This document shows positions 47,505 to 55,413 of a stretch of 64,000 nt of DNA, piece after piece; position 1 is the stretch's first letter; each line of letters begins with the position of its first letter. The notes under the pieces were generated by a model. That model was not told where the DNA came from. It saw only the letters and a list, made by a program, of their open reading frames with translations, and made no database searches. The stretch spans positions 6,014,001 through 6,078,000 of the forward strand of contig NZ_JAUSQU010000001.1 of the NCBI RefSeq assembly GCF_030811455.1. Direction: 5' to 3'. Source of the stretch: Streptosporangium lutulentum (lineage in GTDB: Bacteria > Actinomycetota > Actinomycetes > Streptosporangiales > Streptosporangiaceae). A program made the translations under genes and the position numbers.

Positions 47505-48575
47505 TTAACGCTGTTCCTGAATCTTCTGCCGGACGATCGTCCACTCAGCCCCCAGAGCCTCCTTGGCGAGCCGGAGCGAAGAGAAGGCAGGGTGAGGTTG
47601 TTCAAGCTCTCTCAGCGCGACGCGGACCGCGATACCGGCCCTCCACCGGGATTTCGCTGAAACAGCATCCTCGTCGGAGGATTCGCCAGTGCCTTCCAGC
47701 CACTTCCTGCCGAGGCGGAGTGTTCGATCCATGACCTTTTCGCGCAGCTCCGCGCTGAGGACGCCACCCGCGGCCAGCGCATCCCGTGCGTCGACGATTT
47801 CGGGCCAGTCAAAGCCGAACTTTGTCGAGAGATGATCAATGACCCAGAAGAGCAGTGCGGATTTCTTGTCCTTCGGCCATCCCGCCAAGGACGCGGCGAT
47901 ATCGGGTTCCACGGCGGCGAAAGTGGGATGCTCCAGGTAGTCCGCCTCGACAGGAGTGTCCACATATATGGCCTGGTGCGTTGAGTTAAGCCACTCCTCG
48001 CTGATACGGAGCCCGGACCGCGCTTCCAGGATCGCCAGCGCCGCCGCCTTTTGCAAGAGAACACCCTCCGGGGTGTCCTCCGAGAACTGATGGATGAACT
48101 CCATCTCCCGCTCCAGCGTCTCCGGCGTGGTGCCACCTCCGAGTTCGCGCGAAAAGCCTTCCTGATAAATCGCGAGAATTTCGCCGTTCTCGGCATACAA
48201 AAGCGTCTCCCATACCTTGCCTCCCCACACCACTCCCAGAGCTGTGGCGCCACCACCACTCAGTGCGCGGCAATAGTCACGCAACGAGGAATATCCGGAA
48301 GACAGGTTGAGAATCGAGATGGTTCCATCCGTTTCGGACCGGTGGACGAAGAACGCCGTCACCGGGCAGTGGAGCGTTATCAGAAGATCGCACCCCTCCT
48401 CCTCCCGGGTCTCCGGGGGTGTGCCCCCGGAGAGGACTGTGTAGACGTCTTCCAGCTGAATGGATTGATGGTTTCCCGGTGTAACAGAAATCCACCACAT
48501 GCGGTCGGCGAGCCACTGAGCCCGGCTGTCGCGAAGCAGATTCTCGTAGTAGGCAACCGTGCTCATGTCGTACAT
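47505..48575 (-). CDS. Hypothetical protein (356 aa)
   Basis: I do not recognise the family. The protein is soluble, without signal peptide or membrane helices. The N-terminal part (1-170) is mixed alpha/beta with NHQSIQLEDVYTVLSGG, VVWGGKVWETLLYAENGEILAIYQEGFSRELGGG and a conserved-looking Trp/Gly pattern, vaguely like DUF6461-type domains that contain YxxxG...EAxEP sensor regions. The second part is helical. Codon use is less GC-rich than the neighbours, which, with the adjoining TA pair, IS-like hairpin, truncated gene and tRNA, suggests transfer. ATG 48575 has taggag 13 nt upstream; ATG 48566 is an alternative. Confidence 0.72.
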   Translation of the reverse strand: MYDMSTVAYYENLLRDSRAQWLADRMWWISVTPGNHQSIQLEDVYTVLSGGTPPETREEEGCDLLITLHCPVTAFFVHRSETDGTISILNLSSGYSSLRDYCRALSGGGATALGVVWGGKVWETLLYAENGEILAIYQEGFSRELGGGTTPETLEREMEFIHQFSEDTPEGVLLQKAAALAILEARSGLRISEEWLNSTHQAIYVDTPVEADYLEHPTFAAVEPDIAASLAGWPKDKKSALLFWVIDHLSTKFGFDWPEIVDARDALAAGGVLSAELREKVMDRTLRLGRKWLEGTGESSDEDAVSAKSRWRAGIAVRVALRELEQPHPAFSSLRLAKEALGAEWTIVRQKIQEQR

Positions 48576-49035
48576 ATCTATTCGATGCTCCTATAGCGAG
48601 GGAACGCCCATCTCGAGCAGTTCGGCACGGCCCCGGACGGACGATTGTTTCAAAACGAACGCGGTGGCGTGCCAGGAGTCTCTGCTCGCACCCGGGTTCG
48701 GGAAGAGGCGAGCCGCCTCACGCTGACGCCACACCAGGTCGCCTCTCCCCCTTGCCGGGCGGCCGTACGATCTCCGGCACGCGGCCTTGTCCACACAGCT
48801 CAACGCAGGTATGGATACGACAGAGGTGGCTCGCCGCGCGGGCGACAGCGTGGAAGTTCTTCCGCAGTGGAGCGAGATCGCCGCCGAGGCAAGGGGGTTC
48901 GGCTGTCCAGCCCGTAGGCAGCCCACGACCAGCAAACGCCAACAAGAACGGGCGGGACTCCATGAGATTGGAGTCCCGCCCGTTTCGGCGTTCTATCCCC
49001 AGGTCAGGCCCGTGTTCGGGCTGGCCTGGCGTGTG
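48576..49035. other. Non-coding stretch on the 3' side of tRNA-Arg
   Basis: No gene is supported in these 460 bp. The only clear structure is the 15-bp-stem hairpin at 48947-48984. Being on the 3' side of a tRNA gene, this is where an integrated element would start; I found no second copy of the tRNA 3' end in the window. Confidence 0.5.
48947..48984 (-). terminator. tRNA-Arg transcription terminator
   Basis: A perfect 15-bp stem (aacgggcgggactcc, 48947-48961, with its complement at 48970-48984) and an 8-nt loop, about 50 nt beyond the tRNA 3' end. On the minus strand it is followed by a cttgtt tract. Confidence 0.8.
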
Positions 49036-49107
49036 TGCCCCCTGCAAGATTCGAACTTGCGCTCCCGGCTCCGGAGGCCGGTGCTCTATCCCCTGAGCTA
49101 AGGGGGC
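49036..49107 (-). tRNA. tRNA-Arg (anticodon CCG)
   Basis: A 72-nt cloverleaf on the minus strand: acceptor stem GCCCCCT/AGGGGGC, D arm GCTC...GAGC, anticodon stem CCGGC/GCCGG around loop CTCCGGA (anticodon CCG, codon CGG, arginine), T arm GCAAG-TTCGAAT-CTTGC, discriminator A. CCA is not encoded. A strong hairpin terminator follows. Confidence 0.97.
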
Positions 49108-49187
49108 CAACGAGTGATTAGGCTACCAGCATCTTGAGGGGAACCGACACTCACGGCGTGAAGCGGGTGATCTCAGGGGCAGGTGTG

Positions 49188-50345
49188 TCATCCGAGGGCT
49201 GGGCGGACGGCTCCTCGGTAGTGGAGACGGTAGTAGGCGGAGTCGGCGAAGTTCGTCGTCTTGACGACGTCGCCGCGCTTGGGAGCGTGCACCATGACGC
49301 CGTCCTTCACGTAGACGCCCACATGGGCGGGATCGCCCGTGCCTCCCCCGAAGAAGACCAGGTCGCCGGGGCGGAGCTGGGAGAACGGCACGCGGCGGCC
49401 CTGTTTGAACTGACTGCCGGTGTAATGGGTGAGCGTGGCTCCCGCCTTGGACCAGGCGTGCAAGGCGAGGCCCGAGCAGTCGAAGCCGCCGCCGGTCGGG
49501 CCCGCGCTCGAACCGCCACCCCAGACGTACGGTGTGCCGATCTGGCGAAGCGCCGCGATCGCCGCGATCTGTCCGTGATCCAGACGTTGTGATCTCTTGT
49601 CGGACGGATCTTGAGACGGGGGCTGTGATCGCTTGTCGGACTCACTGTGAGACGGGCTCCGCGGCGGCTCGGCGGGCTGGGGCCGGGACGGACTCCGCGA
49701 TGGTTCGGCGGGCTCCGGTGAAGGCGAGGTCAAGGAGGTCTCCGGCCCCGAAGGCCGGGAGGCCCCCGGCGTCGCGGAAGGGACGGCGACCGGCGGGCGG
49801 ATGAGGGTGGGTGGTTCGGAGGCGGAGCCGTCGGCGTTCACCGTCCGCCCGTTGTCCTCGGCGAAGGGGGCGGCGTCGGCGCGGGGGTCTCCCGCCGCGA
49901 ACCCGGGACCTGTCGGGTCGGTCTGCGGCGCGCCTCCGGACCCTGCCCCGCCGGTCGACGGAGCGACCCCGGACTCCGTTTGATCGAACCATGTCGCATC
50001 CCCGGATTCAGGCCCGCCGGCCGACGACGCGTCTCCTGCCCCTGGCCATCCGGCCGGCGACGGGAATCCGGACTCCGGCCGGTCGGCCCGTGACACCTCC
50101 TCGGATCCCGCCCGGTCCGCCTGCGGCGTGGCCCCGTGCCCGGCGCGCTCGGCCTCACACGCGGCGGCGAGCACGACGCGGATCCTCTCCAGGAACCATC
50201 GCCAGCTGTCGTCCGGCGACGCGATCTCGGAGAGCAGCCGATCTCTGCCGTCGCCGGCTTCCGGGCAGGGAGGGTCCACCGGCGCCTGAGGGCCCCCGGC
50301 AAGGACTCTCGCGAGGATGGTGGCGGTGATGAGCGTCGTGATCAC
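49188..50345 (-). CDS. Secreted NlpC/P60 cell-wall peptidase with Pro/Ser linker
   Basis: A 385-residue exported protein. A short N-terminal hydrophobic segment (TTLITATILARVLAGG) is followed by a long low-complexity Pro/Ser/Gly/Asp linker (about 60-255) and a C-terminal NlpC/P60 domain (about 258-385): GTPYVWGGG, GFDCSGLALHAW (catalytic Cys near 291), RPGDLVFFGGGTGDPAHVGVYV (catalytic His) and VHAPKRGDVVK. Such enzymes cut peptidoglycan peptide cross-links. GTG 50345 has ggagg 6 nt upstream; a longer frame upstream is not typical. The linker repeats short DKRSQ/PESG units and may thread the cell wall. Divergent neighbour is the response regulator. Confidence 0.9.
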   Translation of the reverse strand: MITTLITATILARVLAGGPQAPVDPPCPEAGDGRDRLLSEIASPDDSWRWFLERIRVVLAAACEAERAGHGATPQADRAGSEEVSRADRPESGFPSPAGWPGAGDASSAGGPESGDATWFDQTESGVAPSTGGAGSGGAPQTDPTGPGFAAGDPRADAAPFAEDNGRTVNADGSASEPPTLIRPPVAVPSATPGASRPSGPETSLTSPSPEPAEPSRSPSRPQPAEPPRSPSHSESDKRSQPPSQDPSDKRSQRLDHGQIAAIAALRQIGTPYVWGGGSSAGPTGGGFDCSGLALHAWSKAGATLTHYTGSQFKQGRRVPFSQLRPGDLVFFGGGTGDPAHVGVYVKDGVMVHAPKRGDVVKTTNFADSAYYRLHYRGAVRPALG

Positions 50346-50516
50346 GCAGGGCCTCCTGGGCTCGATGAACGATCGAGGCCCCAGGATGGGCGAGGCAGAA
50401 TGATCCCCAAGAAACCGAACCAAATTCTGTGGAAAACCTGTCGCCTGTGGATAGCTCTGCGTACACATCCGGTGAAACCCGCGCGTGGCCCGGTTGAAGG
50501 AGTTAGCCTCACGCCC

Positions 50517-50906
50517 GTGGGCGAGGTTCTGGGCAAGGTGTTGGTAGTGGATGACGACGACGTCATCCGGCAACTCATCGCGGTCAATCTGACCCTGGAG
50601 GGTTTCCAGGTGGAGACCGCCTTCGACGGCCAGAACTGCCTGGACCGGGTGCTGGACGTCATGCCCGACGTGATCACACTCGACGTCATGATGCCCAGGC
50701 TGGACGGTTGGATGACCGCCACCAGGCTGCGGTGCGACGAGGGCACGCGCCACATCAAGGTGGTCCTGATCACCGCGAGGGCGCAGGAGGACGACAAGCG
50801 GCGAGGGCTCGGCATCGGAGTCGACGCGTATCTCACCAAGCCGTTCGACCCCGCCGAGCTCATCCAGGTCGTCCGCGATCTGGCCCTGGCCACCCGCAGC
50901 GGCTAG
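50517..50906 (+). CDS. Single-domain response regulator (CheY-like)
   Basis: A 129-residue receiver-only protein: KVLVVDDDDVIRQLI (acidic pocket), phospho-acceptor Asp in VITLDVMMPRLDGW, Thr/Ser in VLITARAQ and Lys in YLTKPFDPAEL. There is no output domain, so it must act through protein partners. No kinase is adjacent. GTG 50517 is used; aaggag lies 15 nt upstream, which is long, and a GTG at 50541 (preceded by ggttctgggcaag) is possible but would remove the first strand. Divergent from the NlpC/P60 gene. Confidence 0.9.
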   Translation: MGEVLGKVLVVDDDDVIRQLIAVNLTLEGFQVETAFDGQNCLDRVLDVMPDVITLDVMMPRLDGWMTATRLRCDEGTRHIKVVLITARAQEDDKRRGLGIGVDAYLTKPFDPAELIQVVRDLALATRSG

Positions 50907-51014
50907 AGCGGGCCGGCCCTCTCACCGCAGCCGCTGAAACGGCCTCGCTCTCCCACCACGATGGCCGGTCCGGCCTCGGCTTCCCCTCTCATCGGCCGGC
51001 CTGGATCCGCCTTC

Positions 51015-51095
51015 CGCCACAACGGCCAGAGCAGACCTTCCCACCGCAACGGCCAGAGCAGACCTTCCCGCCACGACGGTCAGAGCAGGCCTTCC
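51015..51095. repeat. Three 27-bp tandem repeats across the LAL 3 stop codon
   Basis: Units at 51015-51041, 51042-51068 and 51069-51095, each 27 bp, share acggncagagcagaccttcc. The third contains the stop codon and last codons of LAL regulator 3 (tca at 51080-51082). In the other two units the same place is cca (Trp on the minus strand), so one base decides where the protein ends. Confidence 0.85.
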
Positions 51096-53917
51096 CCGCG
51101 GGCGGCGGCGACGGCCTGGGTGCGAGAGGAGACACCGAGTTTGCCCAGGATGTTGGAGACGTGCACGCTCACCGTCTTGGGCGCGATGAACAGCCGCTCG
51201 CCGATCTCGCGGTTGGGAAGGCCCTCGGCCACCAGCATGAGCACCTCCTGCTCCCTTGAGGTCAGCAGGTTCGACCGCACCGAGACGAACCGGGCCCTGC
51301 GGCCCAGCTCCTCCAGGGCGGTGCTCAGCGGCCGGGCACCCAGTGACGCGGCGTCCTTGACGGCGCGCTGCCACTCCTCCAGCGCCGAGTCGCGGTCACC
51401 GGAGACGAGCAGCGCCTCGGCCAGCCGCCATCGCGAACGCGCGGTCTCGTAGACGAATCCGAAGTCGAACGCCTCGACCACCGCGCGCCACGCCTCGACG
51501 TCGAAGCGGCCGTGCGCGCGGTGCCACTCCGCCTCGGCCCTGGCCAGCCACGCCAGTCCTTCGGGCCCCATCGGACCTCGAACGCCGGAACCGGGGCCGA
51601 TGACGGTGGGGAATCTGGCTCGCTCCAGGAAGCCGTCCGCCTCCGAGGCGCGCCCCAGATCGGCCAGTGCCCACAGGGCCGTGGTACTGAGCCGGATCAT
51701 GGCGGGATCGTTGGGGGAGAGTTTTTCGAGAACCGCGTCGACGTGCTCCAGCGCGGCCTCGGGATCGCCTCGCCACAGGGCGTGTTCGGCGGCCAGGCCG
51801 TGGGCCATGTAGGACACCAACGCGTCGGAGGACCAGAAGGGCTCCAGCCAGGAGAGGCGCTCCTCCACGACGGGCAGGCCCCGTGCCACCTCGACGAAGA
51901 GCGCGAAGGACGAGAGAGTCGCCTCGGAGGGAGTGCCGACGCGGATGCCGAAGCCGGCGGCGACCCGCTCCGCCAGGTCCCACTCTCCCGCCACGTAGTG
52001 GATCAGAAACCGCAGGAATCGCAGGTCGGTGCCATAGGTGCTCCAGTTGAGCCCGGTTTCGTCCGCCAGCCGCATTCCTCGGTCGGTCGTGACGGCGGCT
52101 TCCCCGAGGTCGCCGTACTCGTACTGGATCCGGGCGTAGGTGAAGATCGCCCGCAGGTCTATGGCGAGGTTGCCCGAACTCTCCGCGGTCGCGCAGGCGA
52201 GCAGCCCCGTCGCACGGGGGATGTCGTCGGCCAGGGCGGCGAGGGAGGCCAGCGTGATCAGTGCGCTGGTCTCCGCGTCGGCGGCGCCGGCGGCACGCGC
52301 CACCTCCAGAGCCTGGGTGGCGAGGGGTTCCACCTCATCGTGTCGCTCGCTCCAGTAGAGGGCGCGGGCATAGGTGGCGAGCGCACGGGCGAGCACGGGA
52401 CCTTCGGGCGCCATCTCGACGGCCGCGTGCGCGGCGGCGATGGCCCCCTCCTCGTCGTTGGTGTCGCTGAGGAAATAGGCCAGCCGCTCGGTGACCTCGG
52501 CCGAGGGCGGGAGCCGTCGCAGCTGGGAGATCGCCCGGTGGTTGTCACCGCTGTCAGCCGCCGCGACGGCGCTGCGGGTGGCCAGCGGAACGTGGTCGAT
52601 TCCGGCGAGCCGCTCCGCGTCGGGAACCCGGTCCCAGAGGCCGAGAGCCCGGTCGAAGTGGCGATGCGCCTCGGCGGGGGCGCCCAGCCGTTCGGCCCGC
52701 CGCCCGGCTTCGACGGACGCGGCCAGGGCTCCGGCCAGATCGTGGCCGGCCAGATAGTGGTGGGCGAGCTCGGCCGCCGCGCCCTCCCGCAGGGTCAGCA
52801 GGCGGGCGAACTCGGCGTGTGCCCGGGTCCGCTCGCCGGGCAGCAGGTCGGTGTAGACGACCTCCTGGAGGAGCGCGTGCCGGAAGGCGTAGCCGTACTC
52901 CCCGTCGAGGCGGAGCAGCCCGCGCGAGACGATCTCTCGCATGGCGTCGTCGAAGGCCAGGTTCTCCAGCCCCGAGACCTGCTGGAGCAGGTCGTGGTCG
53001 ACGCGGCGGCCGGCGACCGCCGCGCCTCTGAGCACCCCCTGGGCGGCGTCGGAGAGCAACTCCACCCGGGAGAGCAGCAGACCGGCCAGGTCGTCGGTGA
53101 TCGAGGAGCCGTCGGAGGCGGCCTCCAGAAGCTCCTCGGCGTAGAACGGGTTGCCCTCCGCCCGGTCGACGACCTCGCCCATCATCCGGGCGTCGGTGCC
53201 GCCGAGCGTGACCAGGTAGTCGGTCATCTCCCCGCGGTCGAGCGGGCTAAGCTCGACGGCGGTCACCGACGGGAGGCGCTTGAGCTCGGCGAGGACCCGG
53301 CGCAGCGGGTGGCGGCGGTGGAGATCGTCGGTCCGGTAGGTGCCGATCAGGCAGACGCGCTCGGTCTGCAGCATCCGGCTGAGGAAGACCAGCAGGTCAC
53401 GAGTGGACTGGTCGGCCCAGTGCAGGTCTTCGAGAACCAGCAGCACGGGCTGGACGGACAGGAACCCGAGCATCGAGCCGAAGAGCTGCTGCTGGGTCAG
53501 GCCCGACGTGCTCTCCTGGCCGAGGTCGCCGCCGCCCGGCAGGAGCCTGCCGAGGACCGGCCGCGCGTCGATCGCCGCGCTCAGCTCCCCTGTGGCGCCG
53601 CGCAGGGCGTCGGCCAGCGGGAGGTACGGCAGGGCGTCGCCGAGCTCCGCGCACTGCCCGACGAGCACGGCGAAGCCGTCGGCCCTGGCCCGCTCGGCCA
53701 GCTCCGTGACCAACCGGGTCTTGCCGATGCCCGCGTCGCCCCCCAGAAGGGCCACCCCGGCCAGCCCGCCGTCGGCGGCGTCGAGCACGGCGATCAGACG
53801 GTCAAGCTCCGCCGTTCGCCCGATCAGAGCGCTCCGCGCGCCTTGCCATCCCACGTCGGTGAGTATCGCATGGCATGCCGGAAACGCCCCGATTGGTCCA
53901 GGAAAGGACTCTCCCAT
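51080..53917 (-). CDS. LuxR-family LAL (MalT-like) ATPase regulator 3
   Basis: A 945-residue regulator. Walker A is LLGGDAGIGKTRLV (near residue 58), Walker B LLVLEDLHWADQSTRDLLVFL, with LIGTYRTDDLHRRHPLRR sensor and a helical repeat middle. The C-terminal HTH is LTSREQEVLMLVAEGLPNREIGERLFIAPKTVSVHVSNILGKL. The HTH differs clearly from LAL 1 and 2, so it has another regulon. The start is uncertain: ATG 53917 leaves only 42 bp to the divergent LysE gene, and a GTG at 53854 would free the GGTCC-rich region as promoter. Its 3' end lies in 27-bp tandem repeats. Confidence 0.9.
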   Translation of the reverse strand: MGESFPGPIGAFPACHAILTDVGWQGARSALIGRTAELDRLIAVLDAADGGLAGVALLGGDAGIGKTRLVTELAERARADGFAVLVGQCAELGDALPYLPLADALRGATGELSAAIDARPVLGRLLPGGGDLGQESTSGLTQQQLFGSMLGFLSVQPVLLVLEDLHWADQSTRDLLVFLSRMLQTERVCLIGTYRTDDLHRRHPLRRVLAELKRLPSVTAVELSPLDRGEMTDYLVTLGGTDARMMGEVVDRAEGNPFYAEELLEAASDGSSITDDLAGLLLSRVELLSDAAQGVLRGAAVAGRRVDHDLLQQVSGLENLAFDDAMREIVSRGLLRLDGEYGYAFRHALLQEVVYTDLLPGERTRAHAEFARLLTLREGAAAELAHHYLAGHDLAGALAASVEAGRRAERLGAPAEAHRHFDRALGLWDRVPDAERLAGIDHVPLATRSAVAAADSGDNHRAISQLRRLPPSAEVTERLAYFLSDTNDEEGAIAAAHAAVEMAPEGPVLARALATYARALYWSERHDEVEPLATQALEVARAAGAADAETSALITLASLAALADDIPRATGLLACATAESSGNLAIDLRAIFTYARIQYEYGDLGEAAVTTDRGMRLADETGLNWSTYGTDLRFLRFLIHYVAGEWDLAERVAAGFGIRVGTPSEATLSSFALFVEVARGLPVVEERLSWLEPFWSSDALVSYMAHGLAAEHALWRGDPEAALEHVDAVLEKLSPNDPAMIRLSTTALWALADLGRASEADGFLERARFPTVIGPGSGVRGPMGPEGLAWLARAEAEWHRAHGRFDVEAWRAVVEAFDFGFVYETARSRWRLAEALLVSGDRDSALEEWQRAVKDAASLGARPLSTALEELGRRARFVSVRSNLLTSREQEVLMLVAEGLPNREIGERLFIAPKTVSVHVSNILGKLGVSSRTQAVAAARGEGLL

Positions 53918-53946
53918 TGGTCCTGACCGAAGGACCAAAGCGGTCC
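53893..53946. promoter_or_regulatory. Cluster of TTGGTCC/GGACCAA motifs
   Basis: ttggtcc at 53893 and 53917, ggaccaa at 53932 and a further ggtcc at 53942 (ggacc-aaagc-ggtcc is a small palindrome) all fall within 54 bp between the divergent LAL 3 and LysE genes. Repeated half-sites in a divergent promoter suggest operator binding. Confidence 0.5.
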
Positions 53947-53959
53947 TAAGGTCGGGAAA

Positions 53960-54580
53960 ATGATCCCGTTGTCCACATTTCTCATCTTCGCCCTCGCATC
54001 TCTGGCACTGGTGCTGGTGCCCGGGCCGAACCACCTCTACATCGCCGCCCGGGGCATCGCACAGGGCCGGGCCGCCGGGGTCGCGAGCGCGCTCGGCGTC
54101 GAGACGGGCACGATGGTGCACATCGCCGCGGCGGCGGCCGGGCTCTCGTACGTGATCGCCCGGTCCGCGACGCTCTTCAACGTGATCAAGTGGGCCGGTG
54201 TGGCCTACCTGATCTATCTGGGCGTCCGGGCGCTGACGAGCAGGCAGGAGCTCAAGGCCCGCGAGGCCGGCCCGCAGCCACTGCGCACGATCTTCTTCGA
54301 AGGCGTGATCGTCAACGTGCTCAACCCCAAGGTGATCCTCTTCTTCCTGGCGTTCCTGCCGCAGTTCGTCGACCCCGGGGCGGGCGCGGTGCCGCTGCAG
54401 ATCATCGTCCTGGGCGGCACCCTGCTGGTCCTCGGCCTGGTCAGCGACCTGATCTACGCCGCGGGCGCGGGGGCGCTCGGCAGGCGGATGCGGAACCGGT
54501 CGAGCCTGCTGAGCCGTCTCAGCGGGGTCGTCTACCTGGGACTCGGCGTCGCGACCGCGCTCTCCGGCCGCCCCGTCTGA
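53960..54580 (+). CDS. LysE/RhtB-family amino-acid exporter
   Basis: A 206-residue inner-membrane protein with about six hydrophobic helices. Family features: FALASLALVLVPGPNHLYIAARGIAQGRAAGVASALGVETG at the N-terminus (the PGPN signature), KWAGVAYLIYLGVRAL, and GVIVNVLNPKVILFFLAFLPQFV (NPK motif). Members export amino acids or homoserine lactones using the proton gradient; the substrate is unknown. ATG 53960, with aagg about 8 nt upstream. Divergent from LAL 3, which may control it. Confidence 0.94.
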   Translation: MIPLSTFLIFALASLALVLVPGPNHLYIAARGIAQGRAAGVASALGVETGTMVHIAAAAAGLSYVIARSATLFNVIKWAGVAYLIYLGVRALTSRQELKAREAGPQPLRTIFFEGVIVNVLNPKVILFFLAFLPQFVDPGAGAVPLQIIVLGGTLLVLGLVSDLIYAAGAGALGRRMRNRSSLLSRLSGVVYLGLGVATALSGRPV

Positions 54581-54616
54581 TCCCGCCGCCCCACCCGATC
54601 CCGCCGTCCCGCCCGA

Positions 54617-55348
54617 TCACATCGCTCCGTCTGATCGCACCGCCCCGGCCGCCCCCACCTGGTCGCACAGGTCCCCCAGCAGCCGGACCAGCGGCCCCGG
54701 GGCAGCCATCACCCCCAGGTGCCCTCGGCGGGGGATCAGGATCAGCCGCCCGTTCCGGCAGACGCGCAGGAAATCACGCTCGTTCGCCCGGAACGGGTCA
54801 CGGGTCCCGTTGACCAGCCACACGCGCCCCGGGTAGGCGGCCAGCGCCGCGAGCTGGTCGTGCCCGGCGACGGCCTCGACGACCTGCGGCATCACCTCGC
54901 ATGACAATCCTCCCGCCACGAAGGCCTCCCCCACCGGACCCGGCAGCAGGCGGCGCAGGCCGTACGCGCTGATCCGGTTCGCGAGCGACGGGTTCCGGGC
55001 GGCGAGCGAGGCCGCGAAGCGGTAGGCGCCCAGCGCCGACGGGCCACGGGCCGTGCATCCCATCGCCACCAGCCCGGCCACCCGCCCGGGGAAACGCTCG
55101 GCGGTGGCGATGCCGACGTATCCGCCCAGCGAGAGCCCGGCCACGAGCGCCCGTCCGCCGAGCGCGTCGATCGCGGCGGCGACCGCCGTCGTCGCCCCCT
55201 CCATCGAGAACGGCTCGCCCCTGCGACTGCCGTGACCGGGCAGGTCCACGGCCGTGGCGGGCCTGCCGAGGAGGGTCAGGCGGGAGACGACGGGATCCCA
55301 CATGGTCCCGCTGACCCGGATTCCATGGACGAGGACGATGGGCGGCAT
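54617..55348 (-). CDS. Alpha/beta hydrolase beside a TetR repressor
   Basis: A 243-residue cytoplasmic alpha/beta hydrolase: VLVHGIRVSGTMW (oxyanion loop), VDLPGHGSR, nucleophile in AGLSLGGYVG (Ser), an acid in NGTRDPFRANE, and catalytic His in PRRGHLGVM. Complete triad. ATG 55348 has aggagg 7 nt upstream. It is divergent from a TetR gene with a palindrome between the starts, so the hydrolase is the probable target of that repressor. The substrate is likely the inducer or a related ester. The gap to the LysE gene (convergent, 36 bp) contains gatcccgccg-type short repeats. Confidence 0.92.
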   Translation of the reverse strand: MPPIVLVHGIRVSGTMWDPVVSRLTLLGRPATAVDLPGHGSRRGEPFSMEGATTAVAAAIDALGGRALVAGLSLGGYVGIATAERFPGRVAGLVAMGCTARGPSALGAYRFAASLAARNPSLANRISAYGLRRLLPGPVGEAFVAGGLSCEVMPQVVEAVAGHDQLAALAAYPGRVWLVNGTRDPFRANERDFLRVCRNGRLILIPRRGHLGVMAAPGPLVRLLGDLCDQVGAAGAVRSDGAM

Positions 55349-55381
55349 CACGGACCTCCTGACGGTACGTCGATTAAAACA

Positions 55382-55406
55382 CAACGCACCGTTGCGTTGC
55401 TATAAT
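55382..55406 (+). promoter_or_regulatory. TetR operator palindrome plus consensus -10, leaderless-type promoter
   Basis: The perfect inverted repeat caacgca-ccgt-tgcgttg (55382-55399) is followed at once by tataat (55401-55406). The tetR-family ATG starts 7 nt after this -10, where transcription would begin, so the message should be leaderless. The operator would cover the promoter, giving autorepression and control of the divergent hydrolase. Confidence 0.8.
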
Positions 55407-55413
55407 CGGGCGC

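Noticed and set aside
48591..48935. Frame of 114 codons between the unknown gene and tRNA
   Set aside because: Mixed composition with no family features and no ribosome site; regarded as non-coding.
49036..49107. tRNA-Arg as a proven att site of an integrated element
   Set aside because: I found no second copy of the tRNA 3' end in the window and no integrase gene; only circumstantial evidence remains.
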